DNA of 64,000 nucleotides, taken from positions 62,001 through 126,000 of the forward strand of contig JAOVVO010000081.1 in NCBI GenBank assembly GCA_028564675.1. The letters run 5' to 3'. Shown in pieces: positions 1 through 12,659 of this stretch; positions within the stretch are counted from its first letter, which is position 1; each line of letters begins with the position of its first letter. The position numbers and the translations under genes were made by a program. The notes beneath the pieces are model-generated. The model searched no databases and had not been told where the DNA came from. It was given only the letters and a program-made list of their open reading frames with translations. This DNA is from Onchocerca lupi. Its lineage: Eukaryota; Nematoda; Chromadorea; Rhabditida; Onchocercidae.

Positions 1-2750
1 AACTCTGATTTTTGCTTAATTCGTAAATTGATTGAATTGTCGTGTAGAATGTCGAATTTTCCTTTGTTCTAAGCTGATTTTAATGCAAAGGTAAATCAAT
101 CACTTCTTTGCAAGATCTTCAGTCTGCTCTTTTGTCACACTTACTACTTTGGTTCATTTTCTCGATGTATTGCGGTTACGGTTTTTTGAATGTCTTGATT
201 TCGAGCAATTGTGTCTTGATGAATCGCTTTGTCAACGGAATGGAACTTGGCTTGGCCAATGAAATGGCCTGTAGAATAAGTAGAAATGCTGATAATATAT
301 ACTGTGCCATATTGACAATCAACTATACATTATAAGCCTATCAAAGACGTGCTTTGTCTGTTCTTGATTTTATTGAAGATGCAATTGCTGATCTTGATTG
401 ATGCTGATCTCTTGGACGATATTCCGCCATCGTTTGATATTAACTCTACACCGGTGTCAATGTTATCTTGCTTACCATGAAAAGCAAAATTATTTGAGCC
501 AATGAAATGGCCAGTGGAACTTTTCTTTTTTTTTTATTTTTTTCAGATACAAATGATTAATTACAACTTTTTCTTGCAGTAAAAATCAAGTCCCTTTTAA
601 ATAGGTAATAATGTTTCGGGATCATACTATTTGTTAATTCAAACAGATTTCAGAATGAATGAAAAATCAAGTTCTTATTGATATTATTTTATTTGACTAA
701 TGAAACTGTAAAAGATTGAATACCAAAAACGATTAATAATTCACCTGTGGTATACCACCATTAACAGCCGATTTAGGATCAGAATAGCTATGATAGTATG
801 GATATAAGCCGAATTTTTCTTCATAAAATACAACGATAACATCGCCGAGAAATTTATGGTCACGATTCACGAGAATACCGTAATTTTCTAGCAAATTCGT
901 TTTAGTCAACTTCGTGCATTTTTCACTTGGCACATTCCAAATGACCTAATCTAGGCACAATTTAATATTTCAATTTTTTTTTTTTTGTATATTCCATTTT
1001 CAGCTTACTATAAAACCAAGTTTTAATTTAATTAATATGTGTCGGCACTGAATGAATTAAAACTTGATTGCATTGAGCTGAAGTTGGAATGAAAAAAAAA
1101 AAAGGAACAAAAAATTCACTTCTATAGAAAAGAAAAAAATTGACTTTTATTTCCGATGATTGACTATCAAAAAAAGAGAAAAATTTCATTTATTATTTCA
1201 AAAGGTTTTTTTTTTTAAAGGTTTTGTTGTAATTTTGAAGGCTAAACAAAATATTAGTGTCTGATAATTTCATTATTTTGTTTGTTTTTTATTGAATAAC
1301 AAACTTTAAATTGATTCGATTGGCGAACATTGAGGAGGATTAACCAAGTAGTAATCAAAAGTTGGGTAAGTAATCGAACCATTTTTGATCGCGGAACACT
1401 AAAATTCGTTAAAATAATTCTCTAATATACGGTAGCAGCAAACATTTTTTAATTACTCGCAATCATTGAAAGCAAAATGCAATTTCTACATTATCTATCA
1501 TATAAGTATTCAATGGATAATCATTCGAATTACATATATTATCTGATAAGTAATTATTCGATCATATTTGAAAAAAATTGTATAGTACAAATTTAATAAC
1601 ATAGGATTCTGAGATACGAAAATTCTATCAATTTTGTAATACCTTCAGGTTTTTTTTATTTCATTTGTGACCATTAGGAACTTCCATTTGATATTTCATA
1701 ATATGAGAAAATTCTACAGTTGAATTATACTTAAATAGCATACTATATTGTTGGAAAAATTTCTGAATTTTGCAGAATAACTTATAATTTATAAAAATAG
1801 CTTGATAACTACATTTATGTTAAATAATATTCAGTACATAATAGCTGTGATTTACAATGGAAGATAGAGATGATCTGAAAATTTTCTCAAATATCAATGA
1901 GAAATGAAAATTTTTGTAGCGGGAAATTTAACAGAAATTTCCAAGCGAATGAATCATGTCTTCACTTCTTTTTTTTTTTTTTTTTGCCTTATAAAATGTT
2001 CAGTATGATGATCGCCGGAAGTAAATGTAAATGTAAATGAATTGTTCAAATTATCGTTTAACAAAGGAAAAAGTTGAATTCAGTTTTTTATTTCGCTTAT
2101 TTGATACAATACTTCGATAAATGTTTCTATTCAGACAGCTGTTTTTGATCAGCTGGTGCTATAATTGCTGTTTCCAAAAATTATGACACAATCAGATAAT
2201 GTTAATTATTGTGGAAAAAAATTTTATTCTATTTTTTGTGTCATTTTTTTTCGCCAAAAAAAAGGCTGAAATGATTACAAATGGATTGTTAAAGAATGGA
2301 ATATCAAATTGCTAATTAATTAGTTAGCTGTTAAAAATTAGAAATTGCTGAAAAATTCTATGAAAGATAATCGAATTGCATTACTTTTTGATATATAACA
2401 ATAATAATTGTTTTTTCATTGATCATTTTTAAGAATTGAAACAAAAATATAATTTTTAAAATTACTGCTTTCTATTTTAATTCCACAAATAATCTTCTCT
2501 ATCAATAGTACATATAAATTTTGTTAAATACATTTTGCTTTTTTTCGGATAATTTCATACGTTGTTTGAGAAATTTTTTCAAAATTATTCAAAATTTGAT
2601 GCACAAAATTTTGAAGATTGCAAAAAAATCGGAAAAACTCAAAATAAACTAATTTTTACATCCATTTGTACTGAAATTCTTCTTTGCAACTACTGTATTT
2701 TAAATATATTTTCCATTATATAAGACGCTGAAATTCAAGCTTGCGACTTA
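1..2750. repeat. Segmental duplication, copy A (contains the intact hyaluronidase exon)
   Basis: Colinear similarity to 4780-6190 is visible by eye at several anchors. These are the first 300 bases against 4800-5000, the hyaluronidase exon against 5116-5281, the 'cagtacataatag' segment near 1830 against 5395, 'gatttagcg'-type text near 1920 against 5475, and 'atagtacatataaatttt' near 2505 against 5995. Gaps of hundreds of bases separate the anchors. Apart from the exon, the rest of this stretch shows no gene I can support. Confidence 0.6.
745..945 (-). CDS. Hyaluronidase (GH56), one internal exon of a partial gene
   Basis: One 67-codon exon reads on the minus strand between a good acceptor (TTAG before position 945) and a good donor (CAG|GTGAAT at 745/744), both in phase 0. 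The peptide begins IWNVPSEKC and continues with LLENYGILVNRDHKFLGD, VIVVFYEEKFGLYPYY and NGGIPQ. This order matches the N-terminal part of GH56 hyaluronidases: the WNVP..C segment, the KYGI..N segment, the 'FYxxxFGLYPYY' strand and the NGG(I/V)PQ motif just before the catalytic strand. These enzymes hydrolyse hyaluronan or chondroitin and are secreted or lysosomal. The catalytic Asp-x-Glu lies in the next exon of this family, which would be beyond the left edge. I see no signal-peptide exon upstream. Whether this is a live gene or an isolated remnant cannot be decided here. A decayed copy lies at 5116-5281. Confidence 0.72.
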
Positions 2751-3708
2751 TTTTCGCATGATTCGTGTCGCTACGATTATATGATACACCTTTGTAATCA
2801 ATAAAGAATGTAGTTTGCTTTAATTTATGGAAAGAAAAGTAATTTTTGCATAATAAATATGGACAGAAATGATTTATTCATCATTTTCCGTGTATATTTA
2901 TCATGCAAAATAATCAAACAATTAACAAAAATGTAAATAATTTAACGATTAATCTAATCTTACTAATATTATCTGGACTCACACCTGAAATGTTAGACGA
3001 AAGTTCATGAAATAAAAGAATTTAATACTTGTCATATGAAAAAATTTTAGTAATAAATATGTTTCCGATATTTCAATTTTATTTTGAGGATTTTATGAAA
3101 TTTAAATAATGAATTGCATGCGATTTCTGATATTTTGATATTTGTTTTGATAAGCGACATGAATGATGAATAATAATCAGCGAATTTCAAATCTTTGCAA
3201 TTATGTTAAAATGACTTGACGGTTATAAATTTATTAGCGAAACGTTTTATGGTACAATTTATGCTCTCTGATGTTTTTATTTTATAGAATTTTGATTTAT
3301 TAATTATTCATTTTTCAATAAATACAATTTTTCACATGAATTAAATTATCTATGAAATTGTATGTGTAATTAAGATGGAATAATTAGATAAAATTATTTG
3401 ATTTATCCCATATATTTGGAAAACAAATCTTTCGTAGTGTACATTCAATTTATGCACAAAATATAAAAATATGGAAATCTTGTCATTTAATTTTGTGATT
3501 TGTGATACTACAAATCTATGTATTTCATTTGCCATCATTTGAAATTTCGAATTGCTAATATTTAGTAGTTCTATGTCTGGATTTTTATGTAGTACAGAAA
3601 AATTTAGATAAAATTTAATATTATTGCGAAAAGAAGGATTGAAGAAACTTCCGAATTTTAGAAAGTCACTTCGAAGTTTCATCCAAATGTATTGACAAAT
3701 CGAATGAT

Positions 3709-4060
3709 CTGAAATTGATTGCAAATTTCAGTCAAAAATGGCAGTTTTTTGTGATTTAGCGAGAAATATAATAAAATTTCTCAAAACGAATGAATCTTCT
3801 ATTCATTTTTCTTCTCATTTATAAAACAATAATGTAATGATTTTGAAAATGAATGCAAATGTAAATGAATTGTTTAAATTATTTGAATAAGCTAAAAAAA
3901 AAAAAGCTTAAACAAACGAACAACTTGAATTCAGTTTTTTATTTCTCTTATTTGATACAATAATTCGACAAATGTTTTTTTGTTCAAATATCAAGTAGCT
4001 ATTTTAATCATTTTAATCATCATCCATTGTGATTATCATCGTAAAATTTTAAAAAATAGT
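3709..4060. repeat. Partial third copy of the duplicated block
   Basis: This piece resembles 1880-2150 and 5440-5640. Shared landmarks are 'ggcagtttttt..gatttagcga', the run of 'aaatgtaaatgaattgtt' (3855-3880 against 2030-2050), and 'gaattcagttttttattt' followed by 'cttatttgatacaat' (about 3930 against about 2080). The stretch 2750-3708 outside it shows only a 124-codon minus-strand ORF at 3350-3724 that I do not recognise. Confidence 0.55.
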
Positions 4061-4779
4061 TAGATAATTTCAATAAATGTGCAAAAGTTTTATTTCTTTC
4101 CATATCAAATGCCTTCAATGGCTTGAAGATCGAATGAAAATACAATTTATTTAAAATAGAATATGATCAAGTTGATTACTTCTGATTATGTTATTAATTT
4201 ACATATTTCTATTTCTTTCTTTTAGTCACTTAAATTATAATCCAATAATTTAATGTCTGAAATCATAAATTCAAATTAATTACAATTTGTACATTTATAC
4301 AGGCTCTTAACAAATGAATCGATATTTTAAAATATTCTGATATCCATTGCAAACCAAATATATTTTCCATACATAGTTTAATGCAGTATCCTTAATGATC
4401 ACCGTTATTGAAAATCGTTTTGAATTTATAATCGTCCAAAAGATGACATTTTTTCTTCAAAGAAATGAAAACTTTTCAAAAATTTCATTCTTACAGAAAA
4501 TGTTAAAATAATTGCTAAAATGATTGCTGAAAAATGGAAAAACAAACTAAATTACATAATAGAAATGATATCGATCAAAGGAATAGAAAGAATTAATTGA
4601 AATAATTAGCAGTGAATAGAATTACAAGAAACAAAGATTATCTTCATCGTTGATATTGAATGAATTCATTTTGATCAGTCTAAACGTGTAAATCTTGAAA
4701 TGAATTGCAGTAGTAATCAAACTATGACAACATCAGACAAATTTAAATAGTCATGCTAATTGAGTTAGCTAGGCTCTTT

Positions 4780-6190
4780 TCAGTTCTTCATTTGATAATT
4801 TCATTTGCTTTGTTTAAATCGCAAATTGTTTGAATTGTCGCAAGCAGTGTCGTTTCTTGATTCTGAGCTGATATTAATCAATGAGTCACTGTTTTGCGAA
4901 AATTTCAGCTCTTTTGTTGCATTATTACTTTTCATTTTCTCAATATTTTACAGTTATGATTATTTGGATGGAAAATCAAAGATCGAAATTGTATTATTTG
5001 TTAATTGGAATAAAATTTTTAGAATGGATGTAAAAATTAAGTTTTCATTGATATTATTTCATTCGACTAATGAAAACTTTGAGAGATTGATTATCATAAT
5101 CAATTAATCATTCACCTGAGGATATAGTATTATCAGAATACTTATGATAGTACGATATAAGCTGAATTGTAACGATAATGTTGCCATGAAATTTCTGTCT
5201 ATCACTCATTAGGAAATCGTTTTCCGGTAATTTCATTTCATTCAATTATTTGTATTTTTCATATGAAATATTCCAAATGATCCAATTTATGCGCAATTTA
5301 ATATTTTCATTTTATTGAATGGCGGAAATATTATTAAACATACAAGAAACATATACGACAGCTTGTTGATTAATTATTGTAAATGATATTTAGTACATAA
5401 TAGTTACTCAATGGAAAATCGGAAGTACCTGAAAATGCTTCCGACCTGTAATTAGAAGTGGCAGTTTCTATGATTTAGCGAAAAATTTAACAAAAATTCT
5501 TAAACGAATTAATGTTTTCTTTTTCACTTTCTATGATTTAAAAAGCATATAGCATGATGATTTCGAAGGAATGATTTCTTTTCTTTAATACATCTTTGAC
5601 AAATGTTCGTGCTGATAGGCCATTTTGATTATCAATATCTATGATCACTGAAAGCTTTCCATAATATTTGCATATTTCGGCAATTTTTATGATAGCTTAG
5701 ATGATTTTTACCATTGCACAAAAAAATTTGTTTTCCTTCTTGTTGTAAAATAATGTTCATGAATGCTTATTTTTTAAGTTTAGCATTAATTTTTGAATTC
5801 AATTTAGATATAAGCATAAAAATAAATGAATCGGTTTTGAATAAACAAATTGTAATGCATCAGCAATCTGATATATGCAACAATAGTTATTATCTTTTTT
5901 GTAAAAATGATCAATCGTAAGAATTGAAAGAAAAGAATATTCTTTATTTAATTTACCGTTTTTTACTTGAATTCAAAAAAAATTTCCTCCGTTAATAGCA
6001 CATATAAATTTCGTCAAATATATATTAAAAAAAATCTTCAGATACTTCCATACATTATCTGAATAATTTTTTGCAAAATCACTCAATATTTGATGCATGT
6101 GAAATTTTAAAGATTACGAAAAAATCGGAAAAATTCAAATGAATTGCTTTTTTACATTCATCCTTACTGAAATTCAGCCTTACGACTTCG
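4780..6190. repeat. Segmental duplication, copy B (contains the decayed hyaluronidase exon)
   Basis: Diverged, shortened counterpart of 1-2750, in the same order and orientation. It carries the broken hyaluronidase exon and the shared anchors listed for copy A, including the tail with 'tttgatgca', 'gattacgaaaaaatcgg' and 'ttactgaaattca' near 6090-6180 (about 2600-2690 in copy A). The 100-codon plus-strand ORF at 4805-5107 is interrupted at the same place in copy A, so it is not treated as coding. Confidence 0.6.
5116..5281 (-). pseudogene. Decayed copy of the hyaluronidase exon
   Basis: The minus strand carries a diverged copy of the 745-945 exon. The same flanks are present on both sides, the segment after the acceptor reads IWNISYEKY in place of IWNVPSEKC, and the donor CAG|GTGAAT is retained. 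The copy is broken. The acceptor AG has become GG, there are in-frame stops (TAA after the KYK segment, TGA/TAG further on), and the exon is about 166 bases rather than 201 because of deletions in the FYEEKFGLYPYY region. It belongs to a larger duplicated block. Non-functional as a hyaluronidase exon. Confidence 0.7.
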
Positions 6191-6249
6191 AAAGAAAAAA
6201 AAAGCAAAATCATAACTTTCACTGGGAATATATCGTTAAGGATAAATTT

Positions 6250-8768
6250 CAGTGAAGATGAAGTACAAAAGTAGTGTAATACTGTAATCATACATCTTCA
6301 GATGGAATACAAAAGTAGAATAGTACTGTAATCATGCATTTCTAAATTTTGGAAAATGATGAGCATCTTCTGCAAATGCAAGCTGAATTTTGTAGTATTA
6401 ACTCTCAGATTACTTAGAGAAGGACTTACGGTTTAACTGTGAAGTGTGAAGAAATTAAAATTAACATTTATTTTAGAAATTATGAATTACTACTTGATAG
6501 CAAAAATAAGAAACTGTGAGATACAGTTTTATGCGACCAGCAATTCATTTCAATTTTCCTGAATCTTCCCCAAAAACATTAAAGTTTGATGTATTTCGTA
6601 TAATTGAATAATTTTGCAAAAATTAATTAATAAATGGATATTGCATAGAAGGATTACAAAAGCATGTATTTAACGGAATTTATGCAATTTACGTAATTTA
6701 TATCTATTCCAAATGATGAATGTACTATTGGAAGTGAAGATTTTTTTATTTATTTTTTTCGATTCGAAGTAGCATCGATTTATTTGCAAAAAAGCATACT
6801 TAAATAAATTAATCATGGTTAATTACAAGTTTTCGAATATAAAATTATCAGATTGCTGTTTAAAGGCATAAAAGAAGGCAGAAAATGAATAGTCATTGCA
6901 TATCATCAATATAATCAAAAGTAATAACTTCAATTCCTATATTAGTTTGCATGCCTTCACTAATTTTTTGACTCATTTTGTTCAATTTTATTATCGTTTT
7001 CTTAATTAAAAATATTTCATATTCAAATATTCGAGAAAAAGAGATTGCGCAAGATAATTATAACCTACATATATTGTATCATTATCGTTCTAAATTACTA
7101 TCCATTATTGTTTAAATGTTATTTGGGAATTATTTTGTTTTGACGGGAAACGGTATTTACAGGTAAATATGGGAAACAATAATTTGAAGATAAAATAAAT
7201 TTCCCAAAAATAGGATGAAATCCTATTTTCAAAATCAATATAAACATTATTTTGAGTAATTTCTCATTCCATCATCTTTCTATTTATTGCAAAGCAATGT
7301 CACTTGAAAAAAGATTTTTGAACGCATTGTTTACATCCATTTGTTCATCTTCTAGTCCTTATTTCCATTGTCAGTTAAAAAAGAAAAAAAAAATGATAAA
7401 AAATTAAAAAAATACAGCAAATTTGGTTGCTGCAATTTTTCTTTGTGTACTATCGACGAACGACATTTCTAACTTTCAATTTTAGCAACGACATTACGTG
7501 CAGATTTTTTGAACTTTTTTCTTTACTTAGTGACGCCTATCGACAATGTACTGCACAATTGGCGAATTTCTTTTCGATTTCTTATAAAAATTTGTCACAA
7601 TGGTATGATATAATCTTTACATGCTCTTATTCTATCATTATAATAAATAATTGACAACAATATAAATAGAAAAAAGCTGAATTTTCATTAATTCTCTGGT
7701 ATTTCTAAAGTCTGTTATTTGATCATCATTCTGATCAATATCAAAATTCAGATTTGGAGACTTAAATTTAAAATGACTCTTAAGAAAAGACAAAAGTACT
7801 AATGAATTCGAAAGTTGAGACAAGTTTATCGAGAGATATAAATCAGAAAAATCACAATGTTTTCGACAAAAGTCCATAAAAAAGTCAACTTTTTGTGGTA
7901 TAACATAACTACAAAGCGAAGATTATCTAATTATCGCGATGCTCACTTTCAAATTCGCTTTTTTAACAGACAAAGTTTGCAGACAAATTTACGAAAGCAG
8001 TAAAGTCAAAGAAAAATTTATTAATTCGGCAACATATTCGACGTAATTTTCAAAACATTTATTGCAGTATCGTTTGGCTTATCACATAGGCACATTTGAT
8101 ATATCACATAAACATATGCAGTTTAAACTGATATATAAAATAACTCATTTTTGGCATTTTATGCAGAAACAGTGAAATAAATACGATTTTCAAGCTGCAA
8201 TTTTGAACACAGCACTTTGCATAATCAAAAACGAACATTCATTGGAGCATCATTCCAACATAAATATCCAAATATCTATTTCCTGCAATAATAAAACAAA
8301 TAAACGGAAAAACTGAAATTGAAGTTCATAAGTCTATTAAAAATTCAGAAAATATCTAAAATGAGTATAGTTATTCTCTTCATACCTACTTCTTTACTTC
8401 CTTTCTTCACTATTTTTAATTTTTTTATTCTACCACGAGAATTCCAAATTCTGAAGTTCCCAGATTTTTTTGTGATCAAAGTTGTAAAGCAAAATTACAA
8501 GAGAATAAATAACTTTTAGAAAGTACTATTTCAGATGAATTAGCATTTTTATGACTCGATATTTTTACAATTTGCTCCGATGACAAAATTTTTCTGGTCA
8601 TAAGAGATATTTCCATCAGAATCGAAAATTTGCAACTTGAAATGTTTTTTTTTTTTTTAAATTTGAAAAATTTACTTTTTATTTTTATGATGCAATTTCC
8701 TTTGTCGCACCATTTCCGATAAATATTTAAATCGATCTATACATTGTTGTTTAGTTTTACTCGATACA
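6250..8768. other. Intergenic stretch, no gene seen
   Basis: AT-rich sequence with only short ORFs that lack recognisable motifs, splice structure or similarity. I see no repeat array and no RNA gene here. Confidence 0.5.
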
Positions 8769-9113
8769 ATGTTAGCAATTTTGTCCCAACTAGAAAAAAT
8801 AACGACAAAGGTCTGGAATCAACTCAAATTGGACACTGATTGGCAATCTGTTGGGAATGTAAAGGAAAAGAATGATAAAAACTGGTATTCGCTTTCATCT
8901 AAGCAAGCAAAATGGAACAATGTTTTAAAATTATGTGAAAAGAATAATAGAACCACTGAAGTGCGATCAGCGTCAGATGAAACGAAATCGATTGAAAACA
9001 TCTTTGAAAAAGCTTACATACTAAGTTCATTTCATTATCGAAATGAATACTACAGTAAACGATTCTGCAATCTTGATCATCCTGATCAAATAATGATAGA
9101 GTTAAGTAATTGA
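8769..9113 (+). CDS. Unrecognised 114-residue ORF
   Basis: A single open frame starts at an ATG and ends in TGA, running toward the 3' end of the minus-strand J-protein gene. The product is hydrophilic, rich in Lys, Asn, Ser and Glu, with short segments such as LEKITTKVWNQLKLD and FEKAYILSSFHYRNEYYSK. It has no signal peptide or membrane helix. I do not recognise a family. It could be a small gene, one exon of a larger gene, or chance; an open run of this length is uncommon in DNA this AT-rich. It does not supply the SANT-domain end that is missing from the neighbouring gene. Confidence 0.3.
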   Translation: MLAILSQLEKITTKVWNQLKLDTDWQSVGNVKEKNDKNWYSLSSKQAKWNNVLKLCEKNNRTTEVRSASDETKSIENIFEKAYILSSFHYRNEYYSKRFCNLDHPDQIMIELSN

Positions 9114-9174
9114 TAGAAGTAAACGGACTATACTAACAAAACAAAGTTTATGTCTTTGCTCTATCTATAATTAT

Positions 9175-9581
9175 CTAGTAATATCTGTAAAACAGTTGAT
9201 GTTATTAATAAAAAAATCTCACCGATCAGCAGTGCCTTTAGGAAATTCCTGAAGTGCTGTTTCAAATAATCTTTGGTCATAGTCCGACCACATAACTGGG
9301 ATCTTTTCTTTTTCATCGTCGCTGTCTTTCCTTGAAATATTCCAATTATTTGGTTTTTCATCAGAAAATTGACTTGAATCTTTCAGCAATGTTATTTGTG
9401 CAGCATCCTGTACGACAGCACTTGACTGTGAGTTGCGTAACAATTTTGCATACTCATTCTATAAAAAAGTAGCATTACAATGGGATAGCGCAATAAGCAT
9501 GAAAGAAGATGACTGCAAACAGTTTCTGGACTACAGTTTGATTCAAAAATGAAAATAAAACCTACTCTTATCATCACATCC

Positions 9582-9632
<51 letters not shown>

Positions 9633-12548
9633 ATTAAGATACTACAAATAGTTATAAAACTTTAAATTTCGCAAGACACTAAATCCAATGACGAACCTTT
9701 TTCATCTGCTTTAATTTACCGACCATAAAAGTTATGTCTTGCGGTAGTCGATCCAGCGCTTTTGCCAATAATTCCCACCTGAAAAAGACTTTAACATAAG
9801 CACCATCAGACTGAGTATCTCTTTGATTTCACTGAATCAATCGAGAGAAAATCTAACATAACCTGTTAGGTGTACCAGTAGGATACTTCTCAGTGCTCAG
9901 TCTAACAAGCAGTGCCAATTCTTCGCTACTCCATGCATTACTATGAGTAACATCTGAAAATAAGAGATTCTTCCAACAGAATTCCAGCTTTTTTCATAAC
10001 ATATTTCTATAATTCTCCCAATAAAAATGGCTCCAATTTCAATACTAGCTTTTAGTAATGGTTGCTATATAGTTTATCAACTACTGTGAATATATAAAAA
10101 CCTCTCTGTTCCTCATCAAAAATATTATTTAGCTTAATAAAATGAGTGATGAAAGTTGAAAAAATAAGTACACTACTTTTTATCAAGTAGAAATTGAAAT
10201 CAATAACTATAAAATGTTAAGGTTTTTGATAGGAAACTAAGATTAAAAACTTAGTTTTATACCTACTGAAGATCTTTAAAAGTTTGAAATTTGAGTCAAT
10301 ACACTAAAATCAATTCGTAAATTACTTACCATTACTTTGTAAATCAGATTTTTCGGCAGAATCTTCACTAAAAGCACAAGAAAGAACTGGTTTCACATCC
10401 GAAGCTACAGCGTATTCATAAACAGGTTGCCGTGTTGCGACATAACGACGTGAAGAAATCTCTTCACTATTATCCTTCTTAAAACAACTGATATTATTTT
10501 GAACCAATTTATCGAATACAGAGTTGCGGACAGAAAATTCAATTTTTTATAATATCTATTGAATATCAATATACAGAAGTTTCAAAAAAAAGAAACAATG
10601 TTCTGTAGAATTCAAAAGAGAATAAACTAAGCTCCTGACAAAGTAAAACTGCGCTAACTTCATCTTTTGGATGACATACGTTGATGTAGCCGTGGATAAA
10701 ATCTGGTAATGAAATAGCAATATTATAGAGAAGTGATATGATTAATGCCGGTAAAGAATTTCGCCAGGATGGACAGACATCAGAAAGCATTTCAGCTATT
10801 TCTGCTTCATGCATAGTCTCAGCATCACTTCCAATTTTTTTCAGCTGTCGAATTTCTTTCTTACGCAATTTGCTACGATTCGAAGACTACAAAATAGCAT
10901 GTAAATCACATTTTGTGCAGGAAATTATAAAAGATATTCAACACAAATTTGGAGATAAATGCATGACTACATATAATACATATCAGATCGCGCTAAATGA
11001 GAAAATGTCAAATACAATTTTAACACAAATTTTCTCTATGGAAAATTGGAATTGTCTAATCATATTGAAACCGTGCAAGAAAGCATCAAACCAGAAATTG
11101 TTAATCGACTTCGATTACTTATTTTACTGTATTTCTGTATTATATTTTCCTACATTACTGATTCCCTAGTTTCCAGTAACTTCGAATGAAAAATAATAAA
11201 TTGTCAATTTAAAAAGCCGGCATTGAATTTTATCCTGAATTTAGAACTAAATTAAACGAACCAATGTCAAATACTTATCAATGTAAGCACCCCATAGCAT
11301 AAAATAATGACCAATCGAACAAATTATTACAAGTACGATCATTCCTTCAAACCAAGATAACTTCCGAGCACGTCTGAAAAAACTAGAGGCATCATCCAGT
11401 TCGGTGAACATTCGGAAAAAAATCTTAACAAAGAGTGGTGATTTAACATCACAACCCTGCATTAAAATTAATCGAAAAAAGATTTATACTATGCTGAATT
11501 TTCAGAGGAGCTTTCTGTCCATTTTTCAAAGAAATATTGATATCTGCAAAAAAAAAAAAAAAGGAAAAAAAACTACCGATAATAAAACACAGGTTGTTTC
11601 CAATCGGGAAGACCGTGCTCCAAAATACGGTCGTATTCCTCTCTTAAATCAGGTGATTTCAAAATTTCGTAAATGGCAGCGATCTAGAAGAAAAATATTT
11701 TTCGTCTATAGAAAATATAGAAAATAGCATCTCTTTCCATACTATAATCAGAAAATTGGAAAAATAAAAAGTGAAATATATGTTAAATAAAATCAGAATA
11801 AAACCTTTCTGAACTGTTCTTCTGCTTTTTCATCTGAATTACGATCCGGATGCCATTCCATGCTCAGTCGACGATATGCTTTTTTGATATTCGAAATTTC
11901 CGCATCCTGAAAAATCATCGTGTAAAATAGGAGAAAACGAAAAACAAAAACAAGCGGATGCTTTAACAGTTTAACATCGATCAGTAAGAACAAAACGGAA
12001 AATCAAAAATCTTAAAAATTCAACCTATATGTTTATCATGTTTGGTTCTTCGCCAAACAAACCATGCTAACTAATAAGGTGCTGATTAAATGCTAATTGA
12101 TTATGGCTTTAAGGCTTCTAATCTTTATAAAATATTGAAAGTACTCATTCACTGATCACAAGTCCGTTTTTAATTAAAGTTCCTTACTAGACTGTCTTCA
12201 ATTATTATCAATATGATAAAAGTAAGCTTTCCAATATTTGAACATGAACTGCAAAATATACTAAAATAACGATTTATAACCTTAAATCGAATCTTCACGT
12301 ATCGTAATAAGGGACAAATTGATAAAATCAAATCAATATATCAAAGTTATTCATTCATTTTTTGTTAATGATCAACTTGATTATATAAATTGGACTAAAA
12401 ATATGCAAAATCTCACTTTTGAAATTCCATAAAAATCGTAGAAGCTTTCGCCAACTTCTTCTACCAAATCATAGATGAAAAGTTCTTTTGTTGTCCATGC
12501 AAATACCGTGATGCATTTCAATGACAGCAATAATTGTCCAAGCCACAT
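9175..12548 (-). CDS. DNAJC1: DNAJC1/ERdj1-type membrane J-domain protein with SANT domains
   Basis: Exons (minus): 12417-12548, 11805-11906, 11577-11683, 11262-11373, 10680-10886, 10330-10477, 9863-9953, 9697-9778, 9223-9458 and a doubtful 9175-9184; about 408 residues. Phases agree throughout. Order: signal peptide (MWLGQLLLSLKCITVFAW), a J domain split by an intron with the HPD motif (SMEWHPDRNSDEKAEEQF), the family segment DWKQPVFYYRRARKLSWFEG, a membrane helix (MIVLVIICSIGHYFMLW), a second hydrophobic segment (ALIISLLYNIAISL), SANT-1 (WSSEELALLVRL..YPTGTPNRW) and SANT-2 (MWSDYDQRLFETALQEFPKG). In this family the J domain faces the ER lumen and recruits BiP, while the SANT part is cytosolic. 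The start is the ATG just after TTTCAG, a likely trans-splice site. SANT-2 stops after TADR because the only following acceptor leads to a stop within three codons, so the C terminus is either truncated or has an exon I missed. The acceptor of the 10330-10477 exon (TTTTAAG) is weak. Human DNAJC1 is longer. Confidence 0.86.
9586..9630. repeat. Poly(A) homopolymer in a J-protein intron
   Basis: An uninterrupted A run of about 45 bases inside the intron between the 9697-9778 and 9223-9458 exons. The exact length is uncertain, as for any long homopolymer. Confidence 0.8.
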
Positions 12549-12659
12549 AATGCATCCTGAAACGAACACTTTGCAATTTCAATCGATAATTAATTTTTAA
12601 ATTAATTTTCATGAATAATCGATCTACATGGACTGATCAATAATACCTCACGTTCATCC

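Noticed and set aside
4805..5107. 100-codon plus-strand ORF in copy B of the duplication
   Set aside because: The matching sequence in copy A (from about 15) is broken by stops within a few codons, and the product is only Phe/Leu/Ile-rich; I see no selection on the frame.
10738..11169. 143-codon plus-strand ORF
   Set aside because: It is antisense to the J-protein exon 10680-10886, whose own frame is clearly conserved; the rest is intron.
11404..11727. 107-codon plus-strand ORF rich in Lys
   Set aside because: Antisense of the J-protein exon 11577-11683 and an A-rich intron.
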